A DNA stretch of 36,312 bases from Candidatus Cloacimonadota bacterium (GTDB taxonomy: Bacteria; Cloacimonadota; Cloacimonadia; Cloacimonadales; TCS61), in NCBI GenBank assembly GCA_021736135.1, contig JAIPGO010000035.1:1-36312 (forward strand), in the 5' to 3' direction. The position numbers were made by a program, and so were the translations under genes. Below, one piece after another: positions 8,201 through 14,927 of this stretch. The first letter of the stretch is position 1, and the number at the start of each line of letters is the position of its first letter. The notes under the pieces are model-generated. The model saw only the letters and a list, made by a program, of their open reading frames with translations. It was not told the origin of the DNA and searched no databases.

Positions 8201-8339
8201 TTTCTGGAATTCCGTTAGTGAATGGTTCCATTCGCTCAGTGCAACATTCCGGCATATTTACACGGGAAACGGGCAGACTTATGCTCTGCATATAATTATT
8301 TATATCGTAGTATTATATTCTCTTCTGGGGGTGAAATAA
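5208..8339 (+). CDS. Fused double proton-pump subunit (MbxH-MbxH' / MnhD-MnhD type), 1043 aa
   Basis: Two complete antiporter-like subunits (PF00361) occur in one chain. The first half (~1-480) has the key Glu of TM5 at E136 (FLEITS) and the TM7 Lys at K219 in the conserved KPWPANGWALDVYEAAEP region. The second half (~510-1043) has E570 (AWEFMT) and K644 followed by HIWLPGAYSEAEDEVTP. Both halves keep the later His/Lys motif (HFLAKAGLFWL; THLFFKGMLFL), so both channels look competent. NuoL/M/N subunits and archaeal MbxH/MbxH' are normally ~480-600 aa and separate. The C-terminal ~100 residues have an amphipathic stretch and a final helix, perhaps a lateral anchoring helix. There is no frameshift, so this is one protein. 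It should pump two ions per turnover if both halves work. Confidence 0.9.
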   Translation: MVNPIYIFVIALFSAFLLPVIDKLGRKVTLGVFYLSLTAIFAVTLLWFRAFGEGALIENIFTAGSLPPFSINLRMGTIEAFIMLFVNFGALLGAIYLYGKLLENKVYALMLFLTLIMGVNGLIMTRDIFNIFVFLEITSISLYALIGIKQDARSLGAGFKYIIAGGLASAFLLLGIIYVYRITGNLNLDLIISENPLLLSKGGLIALFLVVVAFLIELKPWPANGWALDVYEAAEPGISAMVASLVAAGMVFVFYKFIPLLPHSWHGMLILFGMLTFVFSNLTGLKQKNARRLLGYSSIAQMGLLMAVLLLVRRFNDAMDIRYALSDIAAALFVNHFLAKAGLFWLSGIINKEKARDWSFNKQPVLVLLFAVFIFALVGLPPFPGFWAKWTLITKLAQYNMIGWIVPIIIGSLLEAAYLLRWFGATIKREQTEQVIIPRYKILPPLLAAIVLVIIFPSFAPYMTGMKTMFFFPLLAAAVLWLLDVMPERMRGMVMILILAAFGWYIYPLAKGIVLIFEFMFIAGGIVISLASLNSARPKQGYWEFLVMLIMSLALIPLAKSSMEFFLAWEFMTVSSWLLILRGKNGEKPALTYIMFSLGAALLILTAFALSFAETGELGLVLLSNLNIYAIPVYILLALGFLVKAAAMGVHIWLPGAYSEAEDEVTPIFAGMMSKISLWGFILLFGYMGNKVLGIFELPVLLGWIGVFTAFFGALMAVFQEDIKYLLAYSSMSQLGYMILSVSLLSHLGWTTALYMSVTHLFFKGMLFLAVAGIVSRIGTTKMYEMGGLIKKMPASFISVLIAIIAVSGVPPLSGFGGKWLLYTALIEKGWYLQAGLSFFAGAIAFLYLFRLIHTIFLGQLKARFREVKEASLWYIVPQFIFVGAIMAISMFPNLILKPIMAAVETQFPSHVNWDGYTVITALGYWNGNAVMMITMGVFMVPLIWLLVRVNMVQKVEQFNIVYAAERPDRPETTHFAYNFFAHYQKAIGFLVKEQITNFWNSVSEWFHSLSATFRHIYTGNGQTYALHIIIYIVVLYSLLGVK

Positions 8340-8340
8340 C

Positions 8341-9258
8341 ATGGAACACGGACTCTTAATAAGTATCATATATGCCTTTATATCGCTGAGTGTTGCCACG
8401 ATCTGGGGACTGCTGCTGGGCGGGATCATGATGAAAGTGGTAGCCAGGGCACATGGGCGCTTTGGACCTCCTTTCTGGCAGCCGATCATTGACATCATCA
8501 AGAATAATGCCCGCAGGACTTCCATAAGTCATGGGATCATGTATTTTCTGGGACCGGTCTTCCGTATTGCCGGAGGAATGGGTACATTTCTTTTCATCCC
8601 GTTCATTTATGGTTCCATGGTTTTTGGCAATTTCAGTTTCGCCGGAGATCTTTTTCTGGTGATGTATTTCATCTTTTTCGGGCAACTGGGCATGGCTCTG
8701 GGAGCCGGAGAAAGCGGACATCCCTACAGCGCCATCGGCGTGGCACGCGGTTTGAGCCAGATGACGGCTTTTGAACTGCCTTTTGCTCTTTCAATCATTT
8801 CAATTGTCATCCAGTATGGCACGCTGAATATCACCAGCATCGTGGCTGCCCAGCAGGGCGGGATATTGCACTGGACGCTGTTTACCAATCCGCTGGCTAC
8901 AATAGCAGCCCTGATCGCTTTGCAGGGAATGAATATGCATAATCCCTTCAGTATCGTGATCGCACCTCAGGAAATACCGATCGGACCACCCACGGAATAT
9001 CACAGTAATTTTCTGGGTCTGCTGCAGACGAACCGGGGACTCTTCAATATTGCCAAGCTGGCGCTTTTTATGAATCTCTATTTCGGCGGCGCAACCAATC
9101 TCTTCAGCATGCTCATTAAAACCTTTGGCATCTATATGATCACGGTGATTGTCGGAGCATCTTTTCCACGCTTCCGCACCGAACAATCCATCCGCTTTTT
9201 CCTGGGTGTGCCTACGGTTATCGGGATACTGGCTGTGCTCGTTACCGGATATTTTTAA
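8341..9258 (+). CDS. mbxM: NuoH/MbhM-like membrane subunit linking redox and pump modules
   Basis: The protein is 305 aa with about eight membrane helices and belongs to the complex I subunit 1 family (PF00146). It has the first-loop motif ARAHGRFGPPFWQPIIDIIK, RGLSQMTAFELPFALSI in the middle, and a long acidic loop EIPIGPPTEYHSNFLGLLQ, the region that contacts the NuoB/NuoD-like subunits. In complex I and MBH this subunit transmits redox-driven change to the antiporter modules. Its ATG is one base after the previous stop, with a GGGGGTGA ribosome-binding site inside the preceding gene. Confidence 0.92.
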   Translation: MEHGLLISIIYAFISLSVATIWGLLLGGIMMKVVARAHGRFGPPFWQPIIDIIKNNARRTSISHGIMYFLGPVFRIAGGMGTFLFIPFIYGSMVFGNFSFAGDLFLVMYFIFFGQLGMALGAGESGHPYSAIGVARGLSQMTAFELPFALSIISIVIQYGTLNITSIVAAQQGGILHWTLFTNPLATIAALIALQGMNMHNPFSIVIAPQEIPIGPPTEYHSNFLGLLQTNRGLFNIAKLALFMNLYFGGATNLFSMLIKTFGIYMITVIVGASFPRFRTEQSIRFFLGVPTVIGILAVLVTGYF

Positions 9259-9267
9259 GGAGAATAT

Positions 9268-9891
9268 ATGGAAAATAAAGATAAAATGAAACTGGCAAAC
9301 GACGGACTGCCGGAACACGAAAAACCGCTTTTCTGTGATGCGCGGCCCCAGACTTATAAGCCACTGGGTAAATACGTGGAGAAATTCCTGAACTGGGCAC
9401 GTGCCAATTCACTCTGGATATTAGGTTACGGAACCGGCTGCGGTGCCATTGAACTGCGTCCGCTGATGACAGCACGTTTTGATATGTTCCGCTGGGGTCT
9501 GGCCCCCAGACCGACACCAAGGCAGGCAGGCGTATTCGTTATCGGCGGCTATATGAGCGTGAAAACCCTCAAGCGCGTTATCCGCAGTTATGAGCAGATG
9601 CAGGGACCAAAATTCGTTATCGCCCTGGGAAGCTGCACCATCAATGGCGGGATGTATTGGGATAGTTATAACACCATTAACAGGCTGGATCATTATCTGC
9701 CTGTGGATATCTATATCACGGGCTGCATGCCGCGTCCGGAAGCGCTGATCGCCGGATTTAATAAACTGAAAGCAATGATCAAAGCCCAGCAGACTGACGG
9801 GCAGAATGAATATGCCAGAAATTTCGACTGGTATAAGGCAAATCAGAAAAAGATCGTAAAAGACTGGAATATGCCGGATTATAACTGGTAG
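9268..9891 (+). CDS. mbxJ: NuoB/MbhJ-like Fe-S subunit with only three cluster cysteines
   Basis: The protein is 207 aa, soluble, of the NADH-quinone oxidoreductase 20-kDa family (PF01058). NuoB binds cluster N2 with a tandem Cys-Cys and two further cysteines; MBH uses Cys-x-x-Cys plus two. Here the first motif is GTGCGAIE, with Cys58 but Gly59 in place of the second cysteine. The others are Cys123 (GSCTINGG) and Cys153 (GCMPRPEA). Another cysteine, C23, lies in the N-terminal extension. Three-cysteine coordination leaves one iron open, as described for the proximal cluster of Pyrococcus furiosus MBS. The ATG has AAGGAG upstream. Neighbours are the NuoH-, NuoC- and NuoD-like genes. Confidence 0.9.
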   Translation: MENKDKMKLANDGLPEHEKPLFCDARPQTYKPLGKYVEKFLNWARANSLWILGYGTGCGAIELRPLMTARFDMFRWGLAPRPTPRQAGVFVIGGYMSVKTLKRVIRSYEQMQGPKFVIALGSCTINGGMYWDSYNTINRLDHYLPVDIYITGCMPRPEALIAGFNKLKAMIKAQQTDGQNEYARNFDWYKANQKKIVKDWNMPDYNW

Positions 9892-9901
9892 GAGATATTA
9901 T

Positions 9902-10441
9902 ATGAAGGAATTTATAGAAAAATTGATAGATAAGTATGCCATTAAGCCGATGCATTCCCGGCATGCCAATCAGGTGTTTCTTACCATTAAGCAGGACAGA
10001 CTGCCTGATGCCTTGACCTGGCTGCGTGATTTCGCCGGTTATACGCATCTGGCTTTCATTACTGCCGTTGATTATCCGGAAATTGAAAAGATCCAGCTTA
10101 CCTATATGGTGCATAACTACCAGGAAAACACCGATATTGGATTGCGCGTGCTTCTGGACCGGCGTCAACCCGAAATGATCTCCGTACATCATCTCTGGCA
10201 GCACGTTGCCACCTATCAGCGGGAACTGCATGAAATGTTCGGCATTGATTTTCCCGGGAGTCCCCGGCTTAAGGAGAATTTTGCCCTGGAAGGCTGGCAG
10301 GATGTTCCGCCGATGCGCCGCGACTTCGACACGAAGGAATATGCGGAGAAAACCTATTTTCCACGTCCCGGTCGTGAAACACATGACCCCAGAGAATATA
10401 TGAAACAGAAACTGTATCCCGACCCTAAGGAGGAGAAATAG
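9902..10441 (+). CDS. mbxK: NuoC/MbhK-like subunit
   Basis: The protein is 179 aa, of the complex I 30-kDa family (PF00329). The signature is near residues 100-150: RELHEMFGIDFPGSP, then LEGWQDVPPMRRDFDTKEY, matching the NuoC region that precedes the NuoD fold. It is a structural, cofactor-free subunit that supports the NuoD/MbhL-like subunit. GGAGATATTAT precedes the ATG. The ribosome-binding site of the next gene (AAGGAGG) lies within its last codons. The C-terminal ~40 residues, rich in Arg, Pro and Lys, extend beyond the core. Confidence 0.88.
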   Translation: MKEFIEKLIDKYAIKPMHSRHANQVFLTIKQDRLPDALTWLRDFAGYTHLAFITAVDYPEIEKIQLTYMVHNYQENTDIGLRVLLDRRQPEMISVHHLWQHVATYQRELHEMFGIDFPGSPRLKENFALEGWQDVPPMRRDFDTKEYAEKTYFPRPGRETHDPREYMKQKLYPDPKEEK

Positions 10442-11608
10442 ATGAAACAGGATAGAAGCAAATTTCCTCCCGTAGTTGACGGAAAATCACAATTCGATCT
10501 GGATTCAGGTAAATATATCAAGGTCTGGCAGGGACCCCAGCATCCGGGAGTAACCGGTAATATGGCGCTGGAACTGATCATTAGCGGAGATGAAGTAGTT
10601 GATCTTAAAACTCACGTCGGCTACCTGCACCGCGGTTTTGAAAAACTTATGGAACGCCGCCGTTATATTCAATGTTTCCCCATCGTCTGCCGCATCTGCG
10701 TACCGGAACCGGATACTAATGAATACCTGCTGGCGGCTGCTGCGGAAGAGCTTGCCGGCATAGAAATACCGGAAAAAGCGAAATGGCTGCGCACCTTGAC
10801 CCTGGAGCTATCGCGACTGGCAAGTTTTCTGATGTGGATCGGTGGTCAGGGCGGCGCTTTTGGAATGGGCACAGTAGCGCAATGGGCGATTGCCCAGCGT
10901 GATTTTGTGCTTGATCTTTTTGAAGAACTATCCGGTGGCCGCATATATCACATGTATATCATCCCCGGCGGCGTGCGCGATGACTTGCCACAAGGCTGGG
11001 ATAAACACCTGGAAGACGTATTGAAAAGAACAGAAAAACTGCTCAAAGAAATAGAAATAGTGCTTTTTAATAACGTGGTATTTAAGATGCGCGCTCAGAA
11101 CCTGGGCGTTATCACAACTGATATGGTGGATAAATATGGCATCGTGGGACCCAATGCCCGGGCAACCGGACTCAAGCGCGATCTGCGCAAAGATGAGCCG
11201 TACCTGGTTTATGATAAACTCGATTTCGAGGTGATCACCCGTGACTATTCCGATGCTTACAACCGCACTTACCTGCGCTGGCAGGAAATGTGGCAATCAA
11301 TTGACCTGATCAGACAGATAATGGCAAATATGCCGGCTGGAAACGATTATCACCATAATCTACCGAACGTGCTCAACTGGAAAATACCAGTGGGCGAAAC
11401 TTACGTGAAAGCAGAATCCACACGTGGCGAATATGGTTATTACATGGTTTCCGATGGCAGCGGCTATCCGCGCCGGGTTTACGTGCGCGGTCCCAGCTAT
11501 ACCCATGCTATGGTTCTGCTGGAACATCTGGCAGTGAACGTTAATATCGCAGATATGGCAGGACTGATGGTATCTCTGCATACCTATCCGCCGGAAATTG
11601 AGAGGTAA
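10442..11608 (+). CDS. mbxL: NuoD/MbhL-like large subunit lacking the NiFe-binding C-terminal CxxC
   Basis: The protein is 388 aa and similar to complex I 49-kDa and [NiFe]-hydrogenase large subunits (PF00346/PF00374): GPQHPGVTGNMALEL at the N-terminus and THVGYLHRGFEKLMERR, as in NuoD. Hydrogenases bind NiFe with two CxxC pairs. The N-terminal pair is present (C83 and C86, VCRIC), although the following His is absent (VPEPDTN). The C-terminal DPCxxC is replaced by HTYPPE at 380-385, ending in IER. NiFe therefore cannot be bound in the usual way, and the subunit should not evolve H2. Archaeal MbxL/MbsL is known to lack the full ligand set too. The start directly follows the mbxK stop. Confidence 0.9.
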   Translation: MKQDRSKFPPVVDGKSQFDLDSGKYIKVWQGPQHPGVTGNMALELIISGDEVVDLKTHVGYLHRGFEKLMERRRYIQCFPIVCRICVPEPDTNEYLLAAAAEELAGIEIPEKAKWLRTLTLELSRLASFLMWIGGQGGAFGMGTVAQWAIAQRDFVLDLFEELSGGRIYHMYIIPGGVRDDLPQGWDKHLEDVLKRTEKLLKEIEIVLFNNVVFKMRAQNLGVITTDMVDKYGIVGPNARATGLKRDLRKDEPYLVYDKLDFEVITRDYSDAYNRTYLRWQEMWQSIDLIRQIMANMPAGNDYHHNLPNVLNWKIPVGETYVKAESTRGEYGYYMVSDGSGYPRRVYVRGPSYTHAMVLLEHLAVNVNIADMAGLMVSLHTYPPEIER

Positions 11609-11612
11609 GTAA

Positions 11613-13388
11613 ATGAAATTAAAAGATTTTCTCTCCCCATTTTACGTCTGGAAACGGGCTTTTGATAAACCTTACACGACTCAGAAACCCCTGGAAGAAC
11701 GCCCCGGCGCTCCACGCTATCGAGGCTTTCACCAGAATGATATGGAAAAATGTATCGGCTGCGGTTCCTGCGAAACTATCTGCCAGAATGCAGCCATAGA
11801 TATGATGCCCGTGGAAGGCATAGAAACCACTTTTAAGGATAGCGGTCTGCGTCCCCGGATCGATTACGGACGCTGCTGCTGGTGTGCGCTCTGCGTGGAT
11901 ATCTGCACCACAGGTTCATTGAAGATGTCCAATGAATACATCTGGATCGATACTGATCCGGAAGTTTTCCGTTTCATTCCCGGGGCTATTGAGAAACCAT
12001 GGGATAACTTTGAAGAAGGTTACGCTCAGCATGAAAATTACACATTACTAAATCTTGATAGAATTGATATGAAAATGATGACGGCAGAGGAAAGTAAGCA
12101 GTCATTCCTGGAAATGGTGAAGGGCTACAGCAAAGCGGAAGCCATGAAAGAAGCGCAACGCTGTGTGGAATGTGGACTTTGCGTGGCATCATGTCCTGCT
12201 CATATGGATATTCCTCAATATATCAGTGCCATTCGAGACGACAATCTCGATGAAGCTTTACGCCTTTTGTATGCTACCAATCCCATGCCGGCGACCTGCG
12301 GACGAATATGCACTCATCTATGTGAAAGCGCTTGCTCCATTGGCGTTAAAGGTGAACCCCTCGCTATCCGCTGGCTCAAACGCTATATTGTTGACCAGAT
12401 AGAAGATTCAAAATTTAAAAGTATTCTACAGGATGAATTTAAACCTAATGGTAAAAAGGTTGCCATCATCGGTTCCGGACCCGGCGGATTAAGCGCTGCC
12501 TACTATCTGATCACCAGCGGCTATGCTGTTGATATTTATGAAGCCAGCGAACGCGCCGGCGGTATGATACGTTATGGAGTACCGGAATACCGTATGCCTT
12601 ATGATCAGCTTGATCAGGATGTGAACTATATTAAAGAACTAGGCGTGGAAATCAAGCTTAATAACCGGATAGGCAAAGATACACAATTTAAAGAGCTTTA
12701 TGAAAACTATGATGCTGTATTCTTTTCCACCGGGCTGGTCGATCCATATAAACTGGCAATTGAAGGTGAAGATCTGCCAGGAGTATTTTCCGGCTTGCAG
12801 ATCCTTGATGATGTGACCAAAGGTTTAAAACCGAAAATAGGCATGAAAACAGCTATAATCGGAGGCGGTAACGTTGCTATGGATGCTTCCAGAACTGCTT
12901 TGAGATTAGGCGCAGATGCTACAATTATCTACCGGAGACGTGAAGAAGATATGCCTGCTGATGAAGAAGAGATCCACGAGGCGCATCAGGAAAATGTTAA
13001 ATTTATCACCCAGGCAATACCTATAAAAATCGAGAAAACGGAAAATGGAAAACTGAAATTCTTCTGGAATAATTCTGAAATGGTTCAAAAGGAAGGAGCA
13101 TCCCGTCCCTCCCCCATTGCCATTGAAGGAGACATCGATTTTGTGGAAGTTGATTCCGTGATCTCAGCAATTGGTCAGGGAGCAGATTACTCCTTCCTTT
13201 CAGAAGAATACGAAAGCCAGATAAAATTCAAGAAAGGGAAAGTAATCATCAATGATCATGGTCAGACTACTAATCCTAAAATCTTTGCCGGTGGCGATAT
13301 TGCCAATCCCAAGGCAGATGCCATATCCGCTATTGCCGATGGACATAATGCAGCCCTTGGTATCGATAAATTCCTGAATAAGCAGTAA
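11613..13388 (+). CDS. MbxN-like ferredoxin subunit fused to a GltD/NfnB-type FAD-NADPH oxidoreductase
   Basis: This 591-residue fusion has three parts. Residues ~1-115 are an MbhN/NuoI-like two-cluster ferredoxin, with CxxCxxCxxxC at C47-C57 and again at C88-C98. Residues ~155-270 are the GltD N-terminal Fe-S domain, with C184-C194 (CVECGLCVASC) and C229-C241 (CGRICTHLCESAC). Residues ~280-590 are the two-Rossmann flavoprotein: an FAD motif GSGPGG at 287-292, and a second dinucleotide motif GGGNVAMDASRTALRLGA from about 417. The latter is followed by YRRREEDMPA (440-449), whose arginines fit NADPH. This would wire NAD(P)H through FAD and up to four [4Fe-4S] clusters to the complex. It is the last gene of the operon, 4 bp after mbxL. 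A related flavoprotein gene next to Mbx genes in Thermotoga is recalled, not checked. Confidence 0.9.
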   Translation: MKLKDFLSPFYVWKRAFDKPYTTQKPLEERPGAPRYRGFHQNDMEKCIGCGSCETICQNAAIDMMPVEGIETTFKDSGLRPRIDYGRCCWCALCVDICTTGSLKMSNEYIWIDTDPEVFRFIPGAIEKPWDNFEEGYAQHENYTLLNLDRIDMKMMTAEESKQSFLEMVKGYSKAEAMKEAQRCVECGLCVASCPAHMDIPQYISAIRDDNLDEALRLLYATNPMPATCGRICTHLCESACSIGVKGEPLAIRWLKRYIVDQIEDSKFKSILQDEFKPNGKKVAIIGSGPGGLSAAYYLITSGYAVDIYEASERAGGMIRYGVPEYRMPYDQLDQDVNYIKELGVEIKLNNRIGKDTQFKELYENYDAVFFSTGLVDPYKLAIEGEDLPGVFSGLQILDDVTKGLKPKIGMKTAIIGGGNVAMDASRTALRLGADATIIYRRREEDMPADEEEIHEAHQENVKFITQAIPIKIEKTENGKLKFFWNNSEMVQKEGASRPSPIAIEGDIDFVEVDSVISAIGQGADYSFLSEEYESQIKFKKGKVIINDHGQTTNPKIFAGGDIANPKADAISAIADGHNAALGIDKFLNKQ

Positions 13389-13458
13389 GGATTTTCTACA
13401 AATCACGGAGTTAAAAGATAAAGCTGGAGATTTGTTCCTAAAATGGCTTTTACAAATG

Positions 13459-13511
13459 AGGATTCGTAAAAGAAAATGAGGTTTTCTCAATGTTTTCACT
13501 TTGCGAATCCT
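13459..13511 (+). terminator. Possible terminator or 3' stem-loop after the Mbx-type operon
   Basis: AGGATTCG (13459-13466) pairs with CGAATCCT (13504-13511), and the loop holds a smaller GAAAA/TTTTC pairing. Only a weak T-rich stretch (TAATTTTGATT) follows, so termination is uncertain. It lies 70 bp after the last gene of the operon. Confidence 0.35.
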
Positions 13512-13636
13512 TAATTTTGATTATAATATCTAATATGTAATAAAGATATTTCTGTATGCTCCAAGGCAATAAGAGCAGGCAAAAGTAATTCAAAGTTGGG
13601 TAATTTTTAATATGAGAAAAAAAAACTTTATAATGC

Positions 13637-13665
13637 TTGACAGAAAATGGAACAATGTGGATATT
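13637..13665 (+). promoter_or_regulatory. Candidate promoter for the lipoprotein-LysM pair
   Basis: Consensus TTGACA at 13637-13642, a 17-bp spacer, then GATATT at 13660-13665 (4 of 6 matches). A transcript would begin near 13672, about 45 nt ahead of the ATG at 13717. This supports that start over the ATG at 13612. Confidence 0.45.
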
Positions 13666-13716
13666 CAAAAATACAGAAAAATAAAACTGAGTTATTACAT
13701 TGCAAAGGAGTTGATA

Positions 13717-13962
13717 ATGAGGAAGATTAGTTTGATGTTATTAGTCATTGTGCTGATATCGATATTCCTGGCAGCATGTGCGCCCCCTCCACCACCAGTA
13801 ACTAAGATGGAACTGGACACACTGGAGCAGGAAGCGACAGATCAGGAACTAGCCGCTGACAATCTGGAAATGGAAGTACGTAACCTGGAAAAAGAACTGG
13901 CTGCTAAAGAGCAGGATTTAAACAAACTAAAAGCCTATCAGGCTGAAATTCAGGCAAAGTAG
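13717..13962 (+). CDS. Small coiled-coil lipoprotein (81 aa)
   Basis: The start at 13717 was chosen because GGAG lies seven bases upstream and because translation from here gives a clean lipoprotein signal: MRK, a hydrophobic stretch, then the lipobox LAAC with Cys21. After a proline run (APPPPPVTK) the mature part, about 50 residues, is one heptad-like amphipathic helix rich in Leu, Glu and Lys, reminiscent of Lpp-type envelope lipoproteins though not demonstrably homologous. It should be anchored in a membrane leaflet on the periplasmic side. The gene lies 11 bp ahead of the LysM gene, so the two are probably co-transcribed and may act together at the cell wall. Confidence 0.75.
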   Translation: MRKISLMLLVIVLISIFLAACAPPPPPVTKMELDTLEQEATDQELAADNLEMEVRNLEKELAAKEQDLNKLKAYQAEIQAK

Positions 13963-13973
13963 GAGGAAGAGAA

Positions 13974-14870
13974 ATGAAACACATAATCAAAATTGCTCTT
14001 GTCCTGCTCATATTGTTACCTGTCCTTCTATCAGCGAAAGTAAATTACCTGAATGAAAAGGAATACAAGAAATTAAGTAAAGCGGAACGTGAAGTTTACT
14101 GGCAGCAGTTAACCCAGTCCCGCACCGACCTGATGACGCGCAAAGCGGATGCCATAGCCCGTCAGGAAAAAGCTAACCGTCGTCTGGAAGAGCTTCGTAT
14201 GCAGCTTGGTGAAGTTGATAAAGAGCACCAGATGGTTTATAATGACGTCCTTAATTATCTAAAAGTTGATAAGAATGATGCCGCAAAATGGAGCAGCGTA
14301 GAGAAGCAGATAGACTATTTTAATCAGAAGATCAATGATTTCAATAATCTTTCGGATAGCGAACTCTGGCAGGCCAAGAAAGATATTTATGCGCTTCGCA
14401 AAGAGTGGAATGATTACCGCAAGGATAATTATGCCCGTATCCCGGATTTTCAGGACGAAATGCTCCTGATCGAGAACCGCATGACCAGACTGGAAAGCGA
14501 CCTGGAATCAAAGCGTCCCAAATATTATGAAGATACTTATTCAGTAGTAAAGGGAGATTTTCTATCCAAGATTGCCGGCTATCATTTCATCTATAATGAT
14601 CCCAGCCTCTGGGGAATTATTTATCGTGCTAACCGAGATCAGATCAAGGATCCTAACATACTTGATCCGAACATGGTCTTAAAAATCCCACGTGGCAAAC
14701 CAAATACCTGGAAAGTTTACAAGGGTGAATGCCTGTGGAGAATAGCCTCCTACCCGGAAGTTTACGGCAGTGGTTTGAAATGGACTCAGCTTTATAGAGC
14801 CAACCAGGATCAGATCAAAGATCCCGACCTTATCTACCCGAACCAGATTCTGGAAATACCTCGCGACTAA
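13974..14870 (+). CDS. Exported protein with coiled coil and two C-terminal LysM domains
   Basis: The protein is 298 aa. Residues 1-21 form a signal peptide (MKHIIK, then a Leu/Val-rich core and LSAKV). Residues ~30-180 are charged and helical, probably coiled coil. Two LysM peptidoglycan-binding modules follow at ~188-240 and ~243-297. They resemble each other closely, sharing ANRDQIKDP/ANQDQIKDP and ending in IPRG/IPRD, so they arose by duplication. It probably binds the cell wall in the periplasm. GGAGG precedes the ATG. It pairs with the lipoprotein upstream and is closed by a strong terminator. Confidence 0.85.
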   Translation: MKHIIKIALVLLILLPVLLSAKVNYLNEKEYKKLSKAEREVYWQQLTQSRTDLMTRKADAIARQEKANRRLEELRMQLGEVDKEHQMVYNDVLNYLKVDKNDAAKWSSVEKQIDYFNQKINDFNNLSDSELWQAKKDIYALRKEWNDYRKDNYARIPDFQDEMLLIENRMTRLESDLESKRPKYYEDTYSVVKGDFLSKIAGYHFIYNDPSLWGIIYRANRDQIKDPNILDPNMVLKIPRGKPNTWKVYKGECLWRIASYPEVYGSGLKWTQLYRANQDQIKDPDLIYPNQILEIPRD

Positions 14871-14883
14871 GCGGGTTAATTTT

Positions 14884-14918
14884 GAAAGCCTCCTGTCAGG
14901 AGGCTTTCTCTTTCTTTA
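14884..14918 (+). terminator. Rho-independent terminator after the LysM gene
   Basis: GAAAGCCTCCTG at 14884-14895 pairs perfectly with CAGGAGGCTTTC at 14897-14908, and T-rich TCTTTCTTT follows. In RNA the central pairs open to give a small loop. It sits only about 10-20 bp before the pgpH start codon, so pgpH is either transcribed by readthrough or from a promoter inside the LysM gene. Confidence 0.85.
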
Positions 14919-14927
14919 GTAACAATT

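Larger units (their letters stand above)
13389..13716. other. Intergenic region between the Mbx-type operon and the lipoprotein gene
   Basis: AT-rich, 328 bp. It holds the stem-loop at 13459-13511 and the promoter candidate at 13637-13665. An upstream in-frame ATG at 13612 would add 35 charged residues to the lipoprotein and destroy its signal peptide, so this stretch is treated as untranslated. Nothing else is seen. Confidence 0.6.

Noticed and set aside
8356-9318. Long minus-strand open frames opposite the NuoH-like gene (121 and 172 aa)
   Set aside because: They are shadows of a strongly recognisable gene on the plus strand and have His/Gln-rich antisense composition.
9779-10384. 201-aa minus-strand frame opposite the NuoC-like gene
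   Set aside because: Antisense shadow; the plus strand carries clear NuoC motifs and good ribosome-binding sites.
10442-11608. Active [NiFe]-hydrogenase large subunit
   Set aside because: The C-terminal CxxC ligands are absent and the N-terminal motif lacks the usual following His.
13612-13716. 35-residue N-terminal extension of the lipoprotein
   Set aside because: It would place charged residues ahead of the lipobox signal; the internal ATG has a proper ribosome-binding site and a promoter upstream.
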